Positions 8,492 to 17,554 are shown, numbered from the stretch's first letter. The stretch: DNA of 64,000 bases from Actinomycetes bacterium (GCA_024280015.1 JAJRQY010000132.1:69436-133435); one strand, 5' to 3'. Made by a program: numbers and translations. Notes: generated by a model from the sequence alone, not told the origin.

Positions 8492-9814
8492 ATGACGTTG
8501 TACTTGCCTGATTCGCCCGCTTCGCCCGAAGACTTGATGGAAGCCCTGGTTGAGCAACTGCCCGTCAATGCCAACCTGATTGTGCCAATCGCCAACGGTG
8601 AGCCAGTCAAGTTGTTGGATCAGCTGGAAGCAAGAGTTGGGCAGATGGAAGGGGTGCGTGTTCATCAGATGCACGCCTTGCGAGACCGGCCCTACCTTCA
8701 TGGCGCCTACCGAGGGCAGCTGGAACATGTTTCGTGGTTCTTGTCCCACATCACCCGGCCAGCTTTTGAGGCTGGTGGCTGTCATTTCGCTCCGGCCAAC
8801 TTCAGCGAGGTTCCTCTCTTCCTGGCGGACAAGAAGCCGGTAGCAGTTCTGGCGGCAGCGAGTCCACCTGACAAGCATGGCTACTTCAGTCTTGGCGTAA
8901 GTGCTGATTATGCGGCCCCGTTCATTGGGAGGGTGCCGTTCATTCTGGAAGTAAATAGTCAGATGCCACGCACGTTTGGCGACAACCGGTTGCACATTGA
9001 TGATGTGGCAGGCTGGTGCGAAGTCGAGTATCCACTGATCGAGATGCCGGTTGTTTCGCCTGGTGATATTGATCGAACGATTGCCGGTCACATTGTTGAG
9101 CGAGTACCCAACGGTGCAACAATTCAGCTTGGCATTGGCTCAATCCCAACCGCGGTGGCCAGCTTTCTAGTTGACCACAAAGATCTGGGTGTTCACACCG
9201 AATTACTCTCGGACCCAGTCGTTGATCTGGTCGAAGGTGGGGCAGTAACTGGACGGTGCAAGCAGTCCAACCGTGGACGGATTGTTTCCACGTTCGCGTT
9301 AGGCAGCCGCCGGCTCTATGACTTTGTTGATGACAATGATCTTGTGCTGTTTCACTCGGTTGACCGAGTGAATGACCCCAGGCTCATTGGTCAAGAAGAC
9401 AACTTTGTCTCCATCAACGCCACCCTTCAGGTCGACCTCTATGGCCAGTGCGCATCGGAGACGTTGGGAACCCGCTACTTCTCCGGCAGCGGCGGACAAG
9501 CCGATTTCGCTCGAGGCGCCCAGTACTCCAAGGGTGGCCAGGGCTTCGTTGTTCTGCAGTCGACCACCAGCGATGGGCGTATCTCCAAGATCACTCCAAC
9601 GCTGAACAGTGGTGCGGTAGTAACAACGAACAAGAACACGGTCGACAAGATCGTCACCGAGTACGGGGTGGCCGAGTTGCAGGGTCGCACGCTGGCTCAG
9701 CGAGCAGCGGCGTTGATCGCCATTGCTCACCCCCAACACCGAGACTGGTTGGCGAGAGAGGCCGAGGACCAAGGGTTGGTCCTCGAGTCTCGTGGCGCAT
9801 TGCCAACGGACTGA
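8492..9814 (+). CDS. Acetyl-CoA hydrolase/transferase family (4-hydroxybutyrate CoA-transferase-like)
   Basis: Predicted cytosolic enzyme of 440 residues that would move CoA between acyl groups. Typical features are the N-terminal domain with ASPPDKHGYFSLG, the C-terminal domain entry TIQLGIGSIPTAVASFL, the HTELLSD segment carrying the Glu expected to form the glutamyl-CoA thioester, and VTEYGVAELQGRT near the end. It resembles the AbfT/Cat2 branch rather than long succinyl-CoA:acetate transferases. TAGCGT at 8479-8484 lies seven bases before the ATG, which suggests a leaderless mRNA, although AAGGGG could also serve as a ribosome site. It stands alone, divergent from mutM. Confidence 0.85.
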   Translation: MTLYLPDSPASPEDLMEALVEQLPVNANLIVPIANGEPVKLLDQLEARVGQMEGVRVHQMHALRDRPYLHGAYRGQLEHVSWFLSHITRPAFEAGGCHFAPANFSEVPLFLADKKPVAVLAAASPPDKHGYFSLGVSADYAAPFIGRVPFILEVNSQMPRTFGDNRLHIDDVAGWCEVEYPLIEMPVVSPGDIDRTIAGHIVERVPNGATIQLGIGSIPTAVASFLVDHKDLGVHTELLSDPVVDLVEGGAVTGRCKQSNRGRIVSTFALGSRRLYDFVDDNDLVLFHSVDRVNDPRLIGQEDNFVSINATLQVDLYGQCASETLGTRYFSGSGGQADFARGAQYSKGGQGFVVLQSTTSDGRISKITPTLNSGAVVTTNKNTVDKIVTEYGVAELQGRTLAQRAAALIAIAHPQHRDWLAREAEDQGLVLESRGALPTD

Positions 9815-9837
9815 ATCCGCCATTGTTCTTACTTCTT

Positions 9838-9990
9838 CTATGGCCTCAGTTGGCTCGAATCTGATGGCCAAGGACCCAGGTAGAAGGTGTCATAGATAGC
9901 GATCGCGAGGATGACGGCTACTCCGAGGCAGAAGTAGAAGAAGTACCGGTTGGGACTTGCATCAATTCGGACTTGAAGCTTGAGCAGCAT
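9838..9990 (-). CDS. Small single-pass membrane protein (50 aa)
   Basis: An ATG-initiated frame of 50 codons encodes a protein with one clear membrane segment (YFFYFCLGVAVILAIAIY, about residues 16-33), a charged N-terminus and a short Pro/Ser-rich tail. It lies just downstream of the CoA-transferase gene on the other strand and fills an otherwise empty gap. The family is not recognised and the ribosome site is weak (AAAGAG). A second small membrane protein is encoded on the same strand about 120 bases upstream. The spacer 9991-10113 shows nothing else. Confidence 0.45.
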   Translation of the reverse strand: MLLKLQVRIDASPNRYFFYFCLGVAVILAIAIYDTFYLGPWPSDSSQLRP

Positions 9991-10113
9991 GCTCTTTATT
10001 GCCCTTGCCCGCAGCCATCAGATCGCGATGACACTCTTCCACCAGCCCTTTCTAGGCCCGGAGCACCGGGTCGTTGGGGCTTGTGCTATTTGTACCAATG
10101 TCGACTACATCTG

Positions 10114-10338
10114 TCAATGAAAGAGGTGCTTGTAGCGATCCCAGTTGGTGACAAGTCCAAAGAGGCAGAGGGCGGCGATTGCTGCTCCGAGGTAAGGCTC
10201 AATAGTCCCTGTCCATGAGGGAGGATTGTTCCAGAGGTTGTCTTTGAACAATCCAAAGGCCCCGAGCAACCCTGCCACAAGGAAGAAGGGGCGACCCTTA
10301 ACTTGTTGTCGAACTTCGTCTTCGACTGGTTCCGTCAT
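10114..10338 (-). CDS. Small two-helix membrane protein
   Basis: Predicted protein of 74 residues when started at the ATG at 10336-10338 (MTEPVEDEV). It has a charged N-terminus, a first membrane segment (FFLVAGLLGAFGLF), an amphipathic stretch with WNNPPSW and a second segment (YLGAAIAALCLFGLV), then a short basic tail. No family is recognised. Starting further out at 10437 would give a 107-residue protein whose extra N-terminus looks unstructured. Residues 10339-10503 contain no other convincing gene. Confidence 0.5.
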   Translation of the reverse strand: MTEPVEDEVRQQVKGRPFFLVAGLLGAFGLFKDNLWNNPPSWTGTIEPYLGAAIAALCLFGLVTNWDRYKHLFH

Positions 10339-10503
10339 CACTGATCGCTTTCTGTCGCGTGGTATGAGTCCCATGGGGTGGTGGAAATTCAAGGATTCAC
10401 CCATGGCTGAGTCACCGGCATGAGGCTGAGTGTGCAATCGCTAAATCACACGAAAGAGGATCCGCCAATGACTCTCTCAGAGTCCGCTATCGGATCGCCA
10501 GAG

Positions 10504-11139
10504 TCAAACCTCCCAGTACGGGTCGTCCAATGGTGGCTCGGGTAGCTGGCGTCGAGGTTCGCGGGCTTCAGCCAGAATCTTGGCGGCAACCAGTCCAGCT
10601 AGGACTCCAAAGAGATGGCCCTCCCAGGAGATTCCTGGCTGAGGAGCCAAGCCTCGAATAATGCCACCGTAGAGCATGATGGCGACCAGAGCGCTGGCTC
10701 CGGCGGCCAAGCGGCGTTCAAAGATGGCCGCACCAATGAGTGAGCCGAAGAAACCAAAGACGACACCACTGGCCCCAATATGGTTTGATCCTCCAGCGAA
10801 CAGCCAGGTCAAGCCACCCCCGAGCAGGACGACGATGGCGAAGGTTGTGAACCAATAGCGCGCTCCACGCAAAGCCACCAGCCCGCCAAGGAGGGCGAAG
10901 GGAAAGGTGTTGGAAACAAGATGGCGCCAGCCTCCATGGAGGAAGGGAGCCCACAAGATGCCGTCCAGACCATCGACCCGGCGCGGTCCGATCCCGTTGG
11001 CTTGCAGCCGTTCACCAAGCACCACACTGTCAACAATCTCCACAACCCAGATGGTGATGATGAACAAGATGACGGCCTGAAAGACCGGTGGGATACGAGA
11101 CCAGAACGTGGACTTGGCTGGATCTGATAGCTCGTTCAT
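10504..11139 (-). CDS. Rhomboid-family intramembrane serine protease
   Basis: Predicted membrane protein of 211 residues with about six helices. HGGWRHLVSN gives the helix-2 His and Asn that form the oxyanion region, GASGVVFG contains the catalytic Ser (GxSG) and GHLFGVLAG contains the catalytic His. These are the complete set for an active rhomboid that cleaves membrane-anchored proteins. The start is set at the ATG at 11137-11139, just after the stop of the upstream peptidase gene; an ATG at 11175 would overlap that gene. The last 25 residues are a Pro-rich cytosolic tail. Confidence 0.9.
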   Translation of the reverse strand: MNELSDPAKSTFWSRIPPVFQAVILFIITIWVVEIVDSVVLGERLQANGIGPRRVDGLDGILWAPFLHGGWRHLVSNTFPFALLGGLVALRGARYWFTTFAIVVLLGGGLTWLFAGGSNHIGASGVVFGFFGSLIGAAIFERRLAAGASALVAIMLYGGIIRGLAPQPGISWEGHLFGVLAGLVAAKILAEAREPRRQLPEPPLDDPYWEV

Positions 11140-11149
11140 TGAGACCAGC

Positions 11150-12574
11150 TCATGAAGATTCTTCCATTCGACCAAGGTGATTCATGATGGCCGAACCAGT
11201 GCGGATCCCATCGAGGAAACGGTCAACTTCGATGTTCTCGTTCGGAGCGTGGTTGGCCTCATCGGCATTGGCGTAGGGAATGACGAAGGATGGAAGGCCG
11301 AGGATCTTGGTCCAGACATAGTCGGGAAGACTTCCACCAAGGGCAGGAACAGCCAGCGGCTTTTCTCGTCGTCCCGATTCGACTGCGTCGCTGAGTGGTT
11401 GAGCAAAGCGGGAGTCCAGCGGGGTCTTGGATGGGTCCATTCCGCCATGGGCAACCACCTCAACATCCGGCGCGTGCTTAGCTACATGAGCCGTAATCTT
11501 TTTGATGATGTCTTCATGCGTTTGTGATTGGACGAGACGGATATCGCACTTCACTGATGCTTGGTGGGGCAGCACCGTCTTCATTCCTTCTCCGCTGTAG
11601 CCACCGCTGATTCCGTTGATGGTGAAGGTCGGTTGGGCCAGACGGAGGTAGTACGGACGGTCAGGCAGATCGAGGTTGTCGAGATCCAGCTGGCCCTTGA
11701 CCTCGTCCTCATTGACAGGAAGGGCCTGCAAGGTGTCCAGCTCCAGCTGGCCTAACTCATCGACATCGTCGTACAAGCCCTCAATGGTGATCTCGCCGGC
11801 GGCATTCTTCATGGTCGCGAGCAGATGGACCAGAGTCCAGATGGGATTGGGGGCGACATTGCCGAAGTTGCCCGAGTGCAGGTCTTTGTTGGCTCCTTGG
11901 GCACGCAGTTCAAAGGCCACGACGCCGCGCACACCAAAGAGGACTACGGCCTGACCATTCTCGTGGACAGGTCCATCAGAGGTGACGACGAGATCAGCCT
12001 GGAGTAGCTCTCGGTGCTGGTCGACGAATCCCGCAATGTTGGGGCTGCCAACCTCTTCTTCTCCTTCGAGCAGGAAGATGACGTTGCATGGCAGCTCACC
12101 ATGAGTCTTCATCGTTGCTTCGATGGCAAGGAGTTGAGCGAAGTGCTGCCCCTTATTGTCACCGGCACCGCGAGCATAGATTCGACCATCACGAATGGTT
12201 GGATCAAAGGGAGGCGAGTCCCATTCATCAAGGTCATCGGCTGGTTGCACGTCGTAGTGCCCGTAGAACAAGACGGTTGGTCGGCCCTCCTGGTGCGGAC
12301 TTCGTCCGAGCACCATTGGCCAGCCAGGAGTATCCATCAGCTTGGTGTCCAGACCAATGTCGTTCATCCAGTCGACCAGAACGTCTGCGACCTCAGCCAT
12401 TCCCTTTCCGTGGGCGCTGATACTCGGCATCTTCAGGTATTGGATCAGCCGATCGACTGACTCGGCTTCAACCGTCTGGAGGTAGTCGTGGACCTGGGTC
12501 AGTCGTTGTTCTTCGAGTGATGATCCAACGCCGTTGGCATCAGGGTCGAATCCGGAAGAAACAGTACGAGTCAT
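11150..12574 (-). CDS. M20-family metallodipeptidase
   Basis: Predicted cytosolic dipeptidase of 474 residues. The metal-binding signatures are FYGHYDVQP, with the first ligand His, and the catalytic/metal segment GAGDNKGQ, LLEGEEEVGSPN with the general base Glu. A dimerisation (lid) domain follows with HSGNFG, and a late His ligand is near ANADEANHAPNE. It should hydrolyse dipeptides with two zinc or manganese ions, like CNDP/PepV-type enzymes. TAGTGT at 12581-12586 is six bases before the ATG, supporting this start and a leaderless mRNA. Confidence 0.9.
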   Translation of the reverse strand: MTRTVSSGFDPDANGVGSSLEEQRLTQVHDYLQTVEAESVDRLIQYLKMPSISAHGKGMAEVADVLVDWMNDIGLDTKLMDTPGWPMVLGRSPHQEGRPTVLFYGHYDVQPADDLDEWDSPPFDPTIRDGRIYARGAGDNKGQHFAQLLAIEATMKTHGELPCNVIFLLEGEEEVGSPNIAGFVDQHRELLQADLVVTSDGPVHENGQAVVLFGVRGVVAFELRAQGANKDLHSGNFGNVAPNPIWTLVHLLATMKNAAGEITIEGLYDDVDELGQLELDTLQALPVNEDEVKGQLDLDNLDLPDRPYYLRLAQPTFTINGISGGYSGEGMKTVLPHQASVKCDIRLVQSQTHEDIIKKITAHVAKHAPDVEVVAHGGMDPSKTPLDSRFAQPLSDAVESGRREKPLAVPALGGSLPDYVWTKILGLPSFVIPYANADEANHAPNENIEVDRFLDGIRTGSAIMNHLGRMEESS

Positions 12575-12639
12575 GTTGCGACACTACATGGGAATAGCTC
12601 AGAGTGACATGCGAGCTGCTACTGAGTCGTTCCGACGTA

Positions 12640-13644
12640 CTACTGGGTTGTTCCAACCTCGTTGCGGTCAGCGAGCCAGAACAGATAGATCAATGGAGGG
12701 ATCACCAGGACGACAGCAAGACCGAACCCGATGAGCAACCCGACCATGGTTGCGTCGGCTCCAGCCCCATCTTTGAGCGTGACCTCATCAACGAGAATCC
12801 AGGGGTATTGGGCGATGCCCCAACCAAGAACTACGGCACTGACCGCAGCAACTGAGGTCAGTCGAGCCAGTCGTAGTCGGTTAGTCCACAGCAGCCACAT
12901 TGCTGCTGCCCCACTGATAGCGGAGAGGGCGACCATGGGTCGGGCTCGGCCGTTGAGACCTTCGAACAGGGTTGGCGCATCCGCCCTCAAGGGCAGGGCT
13001 GCGGTTAGGGCGATGAGTCCACTAACTCCGCCGCTGAAAAGAGCCCGAGTACGGCACCAAGCTGCCGTACGGGTCCAACCGAGGCCTTGCGCATCGGCGG
13101 CTAAGAAGACCGCGGCGAGGAAGGCGCAAGTCATGACGGCCAGGATCCCGCCAATAAGGGAGGTTGGTGATAGCCAACTGCTCCACAGCACATAGGAACC
13201 GTCGGCCTTCACCCGGCCACTGGCCACTGCACCAGCAATGGTGCCAAGGAAGAAGGGCGTGATGAGCGACGAACTGGCAAAGATGATGCCGTACAGTCTC
13301 GCCTGGTTGAGATTCTCGCTGTACTTACGAAAGGCGAAGCCTGAACCCCGCAAAACAATGCCAAGACCGGCGAGCCAGAAGGGGATGGCCAGCGTTCGCA
13401 TGATGGCGGCGAAGGGGCCAGGAAAGCCAGTGAGTAGGAAGACGATGATGAAGATGAGCCAAACATGATTTGCCTCCCACACGGGTCCGATGGCGTGATC
13501 GACTAAACGACGGACAGAGCTGCCGCGCTTGGCGTCGCCTGCGGTGAGGTCCCAAATGCCGCTGCCAAAATCAGCCCCACCAAAGATGGCATAGGCCAAG
13601 ATTCCAATGAACATGGATGCCCCAACAGCATTGATCACGGTCAT
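12640..13644 (-). CDS. cydB: Cytochrome bd ubiquinol oxidase subunit II (CydB)
   Basis: Predicted membrane protein of 334 residues with eight or nine helices. The N-terminus has the CydB pattern GGADFGSGIWDL, and VRRLVDHAIGPVWEANHVWLIF is diagnostic. It is the second structural subunit of the high-affinity terminal oxidase that reduces oxygen to water with electrons from quinol. The ATG overlaps the stop of cydA by four bases. The cydC/cydD assembly exporter is not in the window, and no CydX-like small ORF was seen in the 65 bases after the stop. Confidence 0.95.
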   Translation of the reverse strand: MTVINAVGASMFIGILAYAIFGGADFGSGIWDLTAGDAKRGSSVRRLVDHAIGPVWEANHVWLIFIIVFLLTGFPGPFAAIMRTLAIPFWLAGLGIVLRGSGFAFRKYSENLNQARLYGIIFASSSLITPFFLGTIAGAVASGRVKADGSYVLWSSWLSPTSLIGGILAVMTCAFLAAVFLAADAQGLGWTRTAAWCRTRALFSGGVSGLIALTAALPLRADAPTLFEGLNGRARPMVALSAISGAAAMWLLWTNRLRLARLTSVAAVSAVVLGWGIAQYPWILVDEVTLKDGAGADATMVGLLIGFGLAVVLVIPPLIYLFWLADRNEVGTTQ

Positions 13645-15041
13645 GTTGTGTCACCGTCCTCAAGGTTGGCGGGACCATAGGCCGAGGGCAGATCGTGTTC
13701 GCCTGCGGCCCAACGCTTGGACATTGAGCGCAGGACCTGGGTGGCTCCGATGGTCATTCCGGCATAGACCACAATCAGAACTGACAATGTGATCCAGATG
13801 TATCCGGCCTCGGTTACGGCATCTTCGGTCCGCATGATGCCGTGCACGATCCATGGCTGACGCCCGACCTCGGTGGTAATCCAGCCGGTCTCCATCGCCA
13901 CAACTGCTGCGGGGCCCGACAGTGTCAATGCTCGCAGGAGCAGACGGCTTTTGAGGAGTGGTTTGCCTCGAATTTTCAGGTAGCCGAAGGCGGCTATGAG
14001 GCCGGTGAGTGCCATCCCCAGTCCGACCATGACATTGAAGGCGAAGTGGACGATGTTGGTTGGTGGACGTTCATCCTCCGGCACAGAGTTCAGTCCGATG
14101 ACTTCGGCATTGAAGTTGTTTTGGGCGATGAAGGAGAGCAATCCGTTGATTGGAACGGGCACTGCTCCTTTGAGTTCTCCGTCGATAAAGACCCCGCCGA
14201 GCTCGATATTGGCCGAGGTCGTCGTCTCGGCCAGACCTTCCATTGCCGCCAGCTTGATTGGTTGCTCATCGGCTAGGCGTTGTCCAGCAAAGTGTCCGAC
14301 AAGTGGTTGAAGCGGGGTGGCGATGGCGGCAAAGGTCATTGGAACCAGGATCCCGAGCTTCTGCAACTGGTTGGTTCGTCCCTTGAGGTAGCCGTTGGCG
14401 TAGGTGCCAGCGAGCAGGAAGCCAACCACCATGACGGCGGCCAGGTACATGTGGAGGAACTGCAACCAGATGGCGGAGTTCAGCATGGCGGCGATCGGGT
14501 CGACGTTGGTCACTACACCATCAACAATGTCGAATCCCGTTGGCGCGTTCATCCACGCATTGACCGAAATAACGAAGAATCCACCGGCGACTCCCGAGGC
14601 GATGACTGGCACCAGCATGAGTGAATGGAGCTTGCCGGGAATCCGACCCCATCCGTAGATGTAGATGCCAAGAAAGATGGCTTCGAGGAAGAAGGCGATG
14701 CCTTCAAGGGCAAAGGCCAGTCCAACGACGTCGCCGAACTGCTCCATCATGACCGGCCATAGAAGCCCTAACTCAAAGGACAGAATCGTTCCTGAGACGG
14801 CACCAATGGCGAACAAGACGCCAGCTACTTTTGACCAGCGCTTGGCGAGTTCCAGTGCTGCCTCGTCACCATTGAGGCCCTTGCGGTGCAGGACAAAAAT
14901 CATGGCGGGGAACGCCATCCCGAAACAGGACAGCACGATGTGCCAACCAAGTGAGAGGGCCATCTGGTTGCGTGCGGGCAGCAATGCTGAGGATGCGTCG
15001 GCGAAGAGGTGGAGCGACACGGCTTCAGTATGTCCGGACAT
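13641..15041 (-). CDS. cydA: Cytochrome bd ubiquinol oxidase subunit I (CydA)
   Basis: Predicted membrane protein of 466 residues that carries hemes b558, b595 and d. The N-terminus ARNQMALSLGWHIVLSCFGMAFP includes a heme-ligand His, and GRQPWIVHGIMRTEDAVT is the conserved GRQPW element. The quinol-binding Q-loop between helices 6 and 7 appears short, as in most non-proteobacterial enzymes. The ATG at 15039-15041 (MSGHTEAVSL) is chosen because the frame further upstream encodes low-complexity basic sequence and overlaps the next gene. cydA and cydB form a two-gene operon for microaerobic respiration. Confidence 0.95.
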   Translation of the reverse strand: MSGHTEAVSLHLFADASSALLPARNQMALSLGWHIVLSCFGMAFPAMIFVLHRKGLNGDEAALELAKRWSKVAGVLFAIGAVSGTILSFELGLLWPVMMEQFGDVVGLAFALEGIAFFLEAIFLGIYIYGWGRIPGKLHSLMLVPVIASGVAGGFFVISVNAWMNAPTGFDIVDGVVTNVDPIAAMLNSAIWLQFLHMYLAAVMVVGFLLAGTYANGYLKGRTNQLQKLGILVPMTFAAIATPLQPLVGHFAGQRLADEQPIKLAAMEGLAETTTSANIELGGVFIDGELKGAVPVPINGLLSFIAQNNFNAEVIGLNSVPEDERPPTNIVHFAFNVMVGLGMALTGLIAAFGYLKIRGKPLLKSRLLLRALTLSGPAAVVAMETGWITTEVGRQPWIVHGIMRTEDAVTEAGYIWITLSVLIVVYAGMTIGATQVLRSMSKRWAAGEHDLPSAYGPANLEDGDTT

Positions 15042-15088
15042 ATCCCTCTTGGCTAGGGATTTCTTTGGGACCGATGGCTTTGCAGGGG

Positions 15089-15526
15089 TCAGAAATCGAG
15101 GGAAGCGCCTTGGCGGCGAAAGGTTCGATGCAGCAGGTCGGTACAAAGAGCCTCCAGCTTTTCTGGTGCACTTTCGTTCCGGCTTTTCTTGTTGCCGTCC
15201 GCCCCCCATGCCCGTACAGGCTTTTCTGCTCCGATCGAGACCCACAAAGCTCCGTTGTCGACCCAGATCTTGCTGTCGGGGTCATCGAGGGCTAGTCGGG
15301 TTTGGCTGAGCAGGTTCCGGACCTCGAGGTGAGTAGGGGTGACACGTACCCGTAAGCGAAGCCAGACCAGGAAGAGCAGAACGGCAGGAGCAACGATGAG
15401 GCCCCGGACCGTCATGTCGTCAAAGAATGCCGCAGCATTGATCAGGAGAAAGACACACAGCCCAAGGGGCCACGCGCTGAAGCGACCAAACCTGAAAGTC
15501 TTGTTGTCCGAACCTGACCGTGACAC
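15089..15526 (-). CDS. Membrane protein with PH-like domain
   Basis: Predicted protein of 145 residues from a GTG at 15524-15526. Two adjacent membrane segments (WPLGLCVFLLINAAAFF and LIVAPAVLLFLVWLRL) are followed by a beta-rich part beginning VRVTPTHLEVRNLL and a final helix, ALCTDLLHRTF. This layout is that of the small actinobacterial bacterial-PH-domain membrane proteins. A longer frame to 15697 would overlap the divergent SDR gene by 66 bases, so the start is uncertain. The function is unknown. Confidence 0.6.
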   Translation of the reverse strand: MSRSGSDNKTFRFGRFSAWPLGLCVFLLINAAAFFDDMTVRGLIVAPAVLLFLVWLRLRVRVTPTHLEVRNLLSQTRLALDDPDSKIWVDNGALWVSIGAEKPVRAWGADGNKKSRNESAPEKLEALCTDLLHRTFRRQGASLDF

Positions 15527-15631
15527 GCAGCCAGTCTGCCGCGGTAGACCCAGATCGCCGTCTTGGCGGTGATCCGATCGTTGACCGACAGTGATCGTGC
15601 AAGGCCGGTATGAGTCTGGAAGCATGAACCT

Positions 15632-16405
15632 ATGGATCTGCAGCTTGAAGGATTGAGCATCATTGTTACCGGAGCCTCGTCTGGCATTGGACTCCAAACC
15701 GCTCGACTACTCCTGGAGGAGGGGGCTTGGGTCACGATCTGTGCCCGGGACCACGCTCGACTCTCCCGAGCAAGAGCTGAGCTCGACTCAACTCGGCTTC
15801 TTGTCGTGCCAGCAGATGTTCTCAATCCTGAACAAGCCAACCAGGTAGTGGAAGAGACATTGAAACATCGCGGAACGATTGATGGGGTTGCGGCCATTGC
15901 TGGACGGGGCCATCACGGAAGCCTTCTTGAGTTGTCGACTGCCGATATTGCCGAGGAGGTCTCCAACAAGTTGTCCAGCTTGCTCAACATTGTCCGGCCA
16001 GCAGTCCTAGCTCTTGGTGACTCCAAAGGGTGTGTGGTTGGACTCACTGCACCGACAGCAGCGAGCCCCAACATTGGGATGGGAGCAATCGGTGTTGGGC
16101 GAGCAGCCCTGGACGCGGTGATCAAAACCTTGGCGTTGGAACTCGCAACCAAAGGTGTCCGAGTCAATGCCGTTGGGGTTGGGCTGATCGACACGCCCCG
16201 ACAGGAGGCTCGACATGCTGAGTCCGCGAGTCCGGCCAGTTACTCGGACTGGTTGGCTGATGAGGCCTTGAGTCGAGCAGTTCCTCTTGGCCGTCCGGGA
16301 CTCGCGACCGAAGTTGCGGCGGCAATCTGCTGGTTACTTTCCCCACTCAGCGCATACACAACCGGGTCGGTCCTCGACGTTGCTGGTGGACAACAGTCTC
16401 GTTAG
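15632..16405 (+). CDS. Short-chain dehydrogenase/reductase family protein lacking the YxxxK motif
   Basis: Predicted protein of 257 residues with a Rossmann fold. TGASSGIG near residue 13 is the cofactor-binding glycine motif, AIAG replaces the usual NNAG, and the end has LSAYTTGSVLDVAGG, typical of the family. Where active SDRs have YxASKAAL, this protein has IGVGRAAL, so the catalytic Tyr is replaced by Ile and the Lys by Arg. The Ser of the triad is also not obvious (GLTAPTA). It could be a non-reductive relative or a binding protein. It stands alone between divergent and convergent neighbours. Confidence 0.85.
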   Translation: MDLQLEGLSIIVTGASSGIGLQTARLLLEEGAWVTICARDHARLSRARAELDSTRLLVVPADVLNPEQANQVVEETLKHRGTIDGVAAIAGRGHHGSLLELSTADIAEEVSNKLSSLLNIVRPAVLALGDSKGCVVGLTAPTAASPNIGMGAIGVGRAALDAVIKTLALELATKGVRVNAVGVGLIDTPRQEARHAESASPASYSDWLADEALSRAVPLGRPGLATEVAAAICWLLSPLSAYTTGSVLDVAGGQQSR

Positions 16406-16429
16406 GACTGAAGCGTGAGCCCGATGTTC

Positions 16430-17332
16430 CTATTGGCCTTTATGCAGGCCATCATCTCGGAGACCGAGGCGAGGACCACGCTTGGGTGCGCCGCCTGTTC
16501 CCTTGGCCAGGCGGATGACTCGCCAGCGGTGGCCAGCATAGGGTTCTAGCAATTCCAGCATCCGAGTGTCATTGGCCCGTTCTTCGCCAGCAATGGCCCA
16601 AGCCACGGTGTTGGGAAGGTGAAAGTCACCGAGAGGAACAGCATCTGCATCCCCCATCGATGTTGCGGTAACCATGGCGGCGGTCCACGGCCCGATGCCG
16701 CGAATTCGTTGCAGACGAGCCTGGGCCTGGGCGGGGGTTCGTTGGGTCAGATCGCGTAGTCGTCGCATCTCGACTCCCACCCGGATGAGGGTCTCCGCCC
16801 GCTTCCGTTCCACCCCCAACGGATGAAAGTGGTGATAGCCAAGCTCGGCCACCGTCTCTGGTGACGGCAGGATCCAGCCGCCCATTGGACCAGGCGCTGG
16901 ATCGCCGAACCTCGAAGCCAGCAAGCGCCTGCTTCGCTTAGCGTTGGCAACTTGAACTTTCTGCCCGAGCACACCGACAACGATGGAGTCCCAGGGCCGA
17001 TCGGTTCGACCAAGTCGAAACGGCTTCTGTCGCCAGAGCTTGCCGATTGGCCCCTCGGGGTCAAAGCCAGCGAGATCATCCTCACTTCCTAAAACCAGAG
17101 GTGCTTGATCCAACAACCACGCTGCGCCATCGCCCCATGCGTCGGCCTGGATCGTTGTCTGCGTTAGCCGTTTGAGGGCAAGTGACCCGAGGCCATCTGG
17201 TGTACGGGTTGACCAGACAGCCTCCACTGGACCCAACGAGAACGGTGCTTTGGTGCCTCGAATGGTGTTGGTAATACTGAGTGTGGCCGGAATTGTGAAT
17301 GAGCGGCTGAGCACGGGGCTACTGCCGTCCAT
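16430..17332 (-). CDS. DNA-3-methyladenine glycosylase II-like (AlkA/HhH-GPD superfamily)
   Basis: Predicted protein of 300 residues. The C-terminal two-thirds hold an HhH-GPD fold: the helix-hairpin-helix is IRGIGPWTAAMV and the catalytic Asp lies in DAVPLGDFHLPN. The N-terminal part resembles the AlkA TBP-like domain. It would excise alkylated bases from DNA. The last 30 residues are Arg/Gly-rich (RGPRLGLRD). There are no Fe-S cluster cysteines, so it is not an Nth/MutY enzyme. It is the second of four base-excision glycosylases in the window. It converges with the SDR gene, 24 bases apart. Confidence 0.8.
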   Translation of the reverse strand: MDGSSPVLSRSFTIPATLSITNTIRGTKAPFSLGPVEAVWSTRTPDGLGSLALKRLTQTTIQADAWGDGAAWLLDQAPLVLGSEDDLAGFDPEGPIGKLWRQKPFRLGRTDRPWDSIVVGVLGQKVQVANAKRSRRLLASRFGDPAPGPMGGWILPSPETVAELGYHHFHPLGVERKRAETLIRVGVEMRRLRDLTQRTPAQAQARLQRIRGIGPWTAAMVTATSMGDADAVPLGDFHLPNTVAWAIAGEERANDTRMLELLEPYAGHRWRVIRLAKGTGGAPKRGPRLGLRDDGLHKGQ

Positions 17333-17463
17333 GCTGCTGATGCCGTCCTTCGGAGCGACAACCTTGTCCCTTGGCGTTTCGCAGAAATCTCCGATGCGCG
17401 GGCGCGGAACAGGTGATTGGATCTAGGGTCGAGACATCGAGAGCAGCGGGCACTCCCTCCGCC

Positions 17464-17506
17464 ACGCGGTTTTCGTGGCCCGGGGGGAGCTTTGGCTCCT
17501 TCCGGG
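17464..17506. other. Structured spacer with two hairpins
   Basis: The 222-base gap 17333-17554, between two minus-strand genes, holds no convincing ORF. It contains a 6-bp stem (GCCACG/CGTGGC) with an AT-rich loop at about 17461-17480. Next to it, at 17479-17506, is a 12-bp stem (CCCGGGGGGAGC with GCTCCTTCCGGG) around TTTG, pairing fully only if two G-T wobbles are allowed on the plus strand, followed by TTTCTT. This may be a terminator or part of an RNA element. I could not match it to a known riboswitch. Confidence 0.35.
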
Positions 17507-17554
17507 TTTCTTGCGTCTGGACTCGAGCGCTGCTGCTGGTGGCGAGCACGCTGC

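Noticed and set aside
13996-15309. Long plus-strand frames opposite cydA
   Set aside because: They mirror cydA, whose heme-ligand and GRQPW motifs are clear; the reverse frames show low-complexity sequence without motifs.
17461-17506. Riboswitch (c-di-AMP or 6C RNA type) in the helicase spacer
   Set aside because: Hairpins are present but I could not align the core sequences of either class, and it lies downstream of a gene rather than upstream of one.
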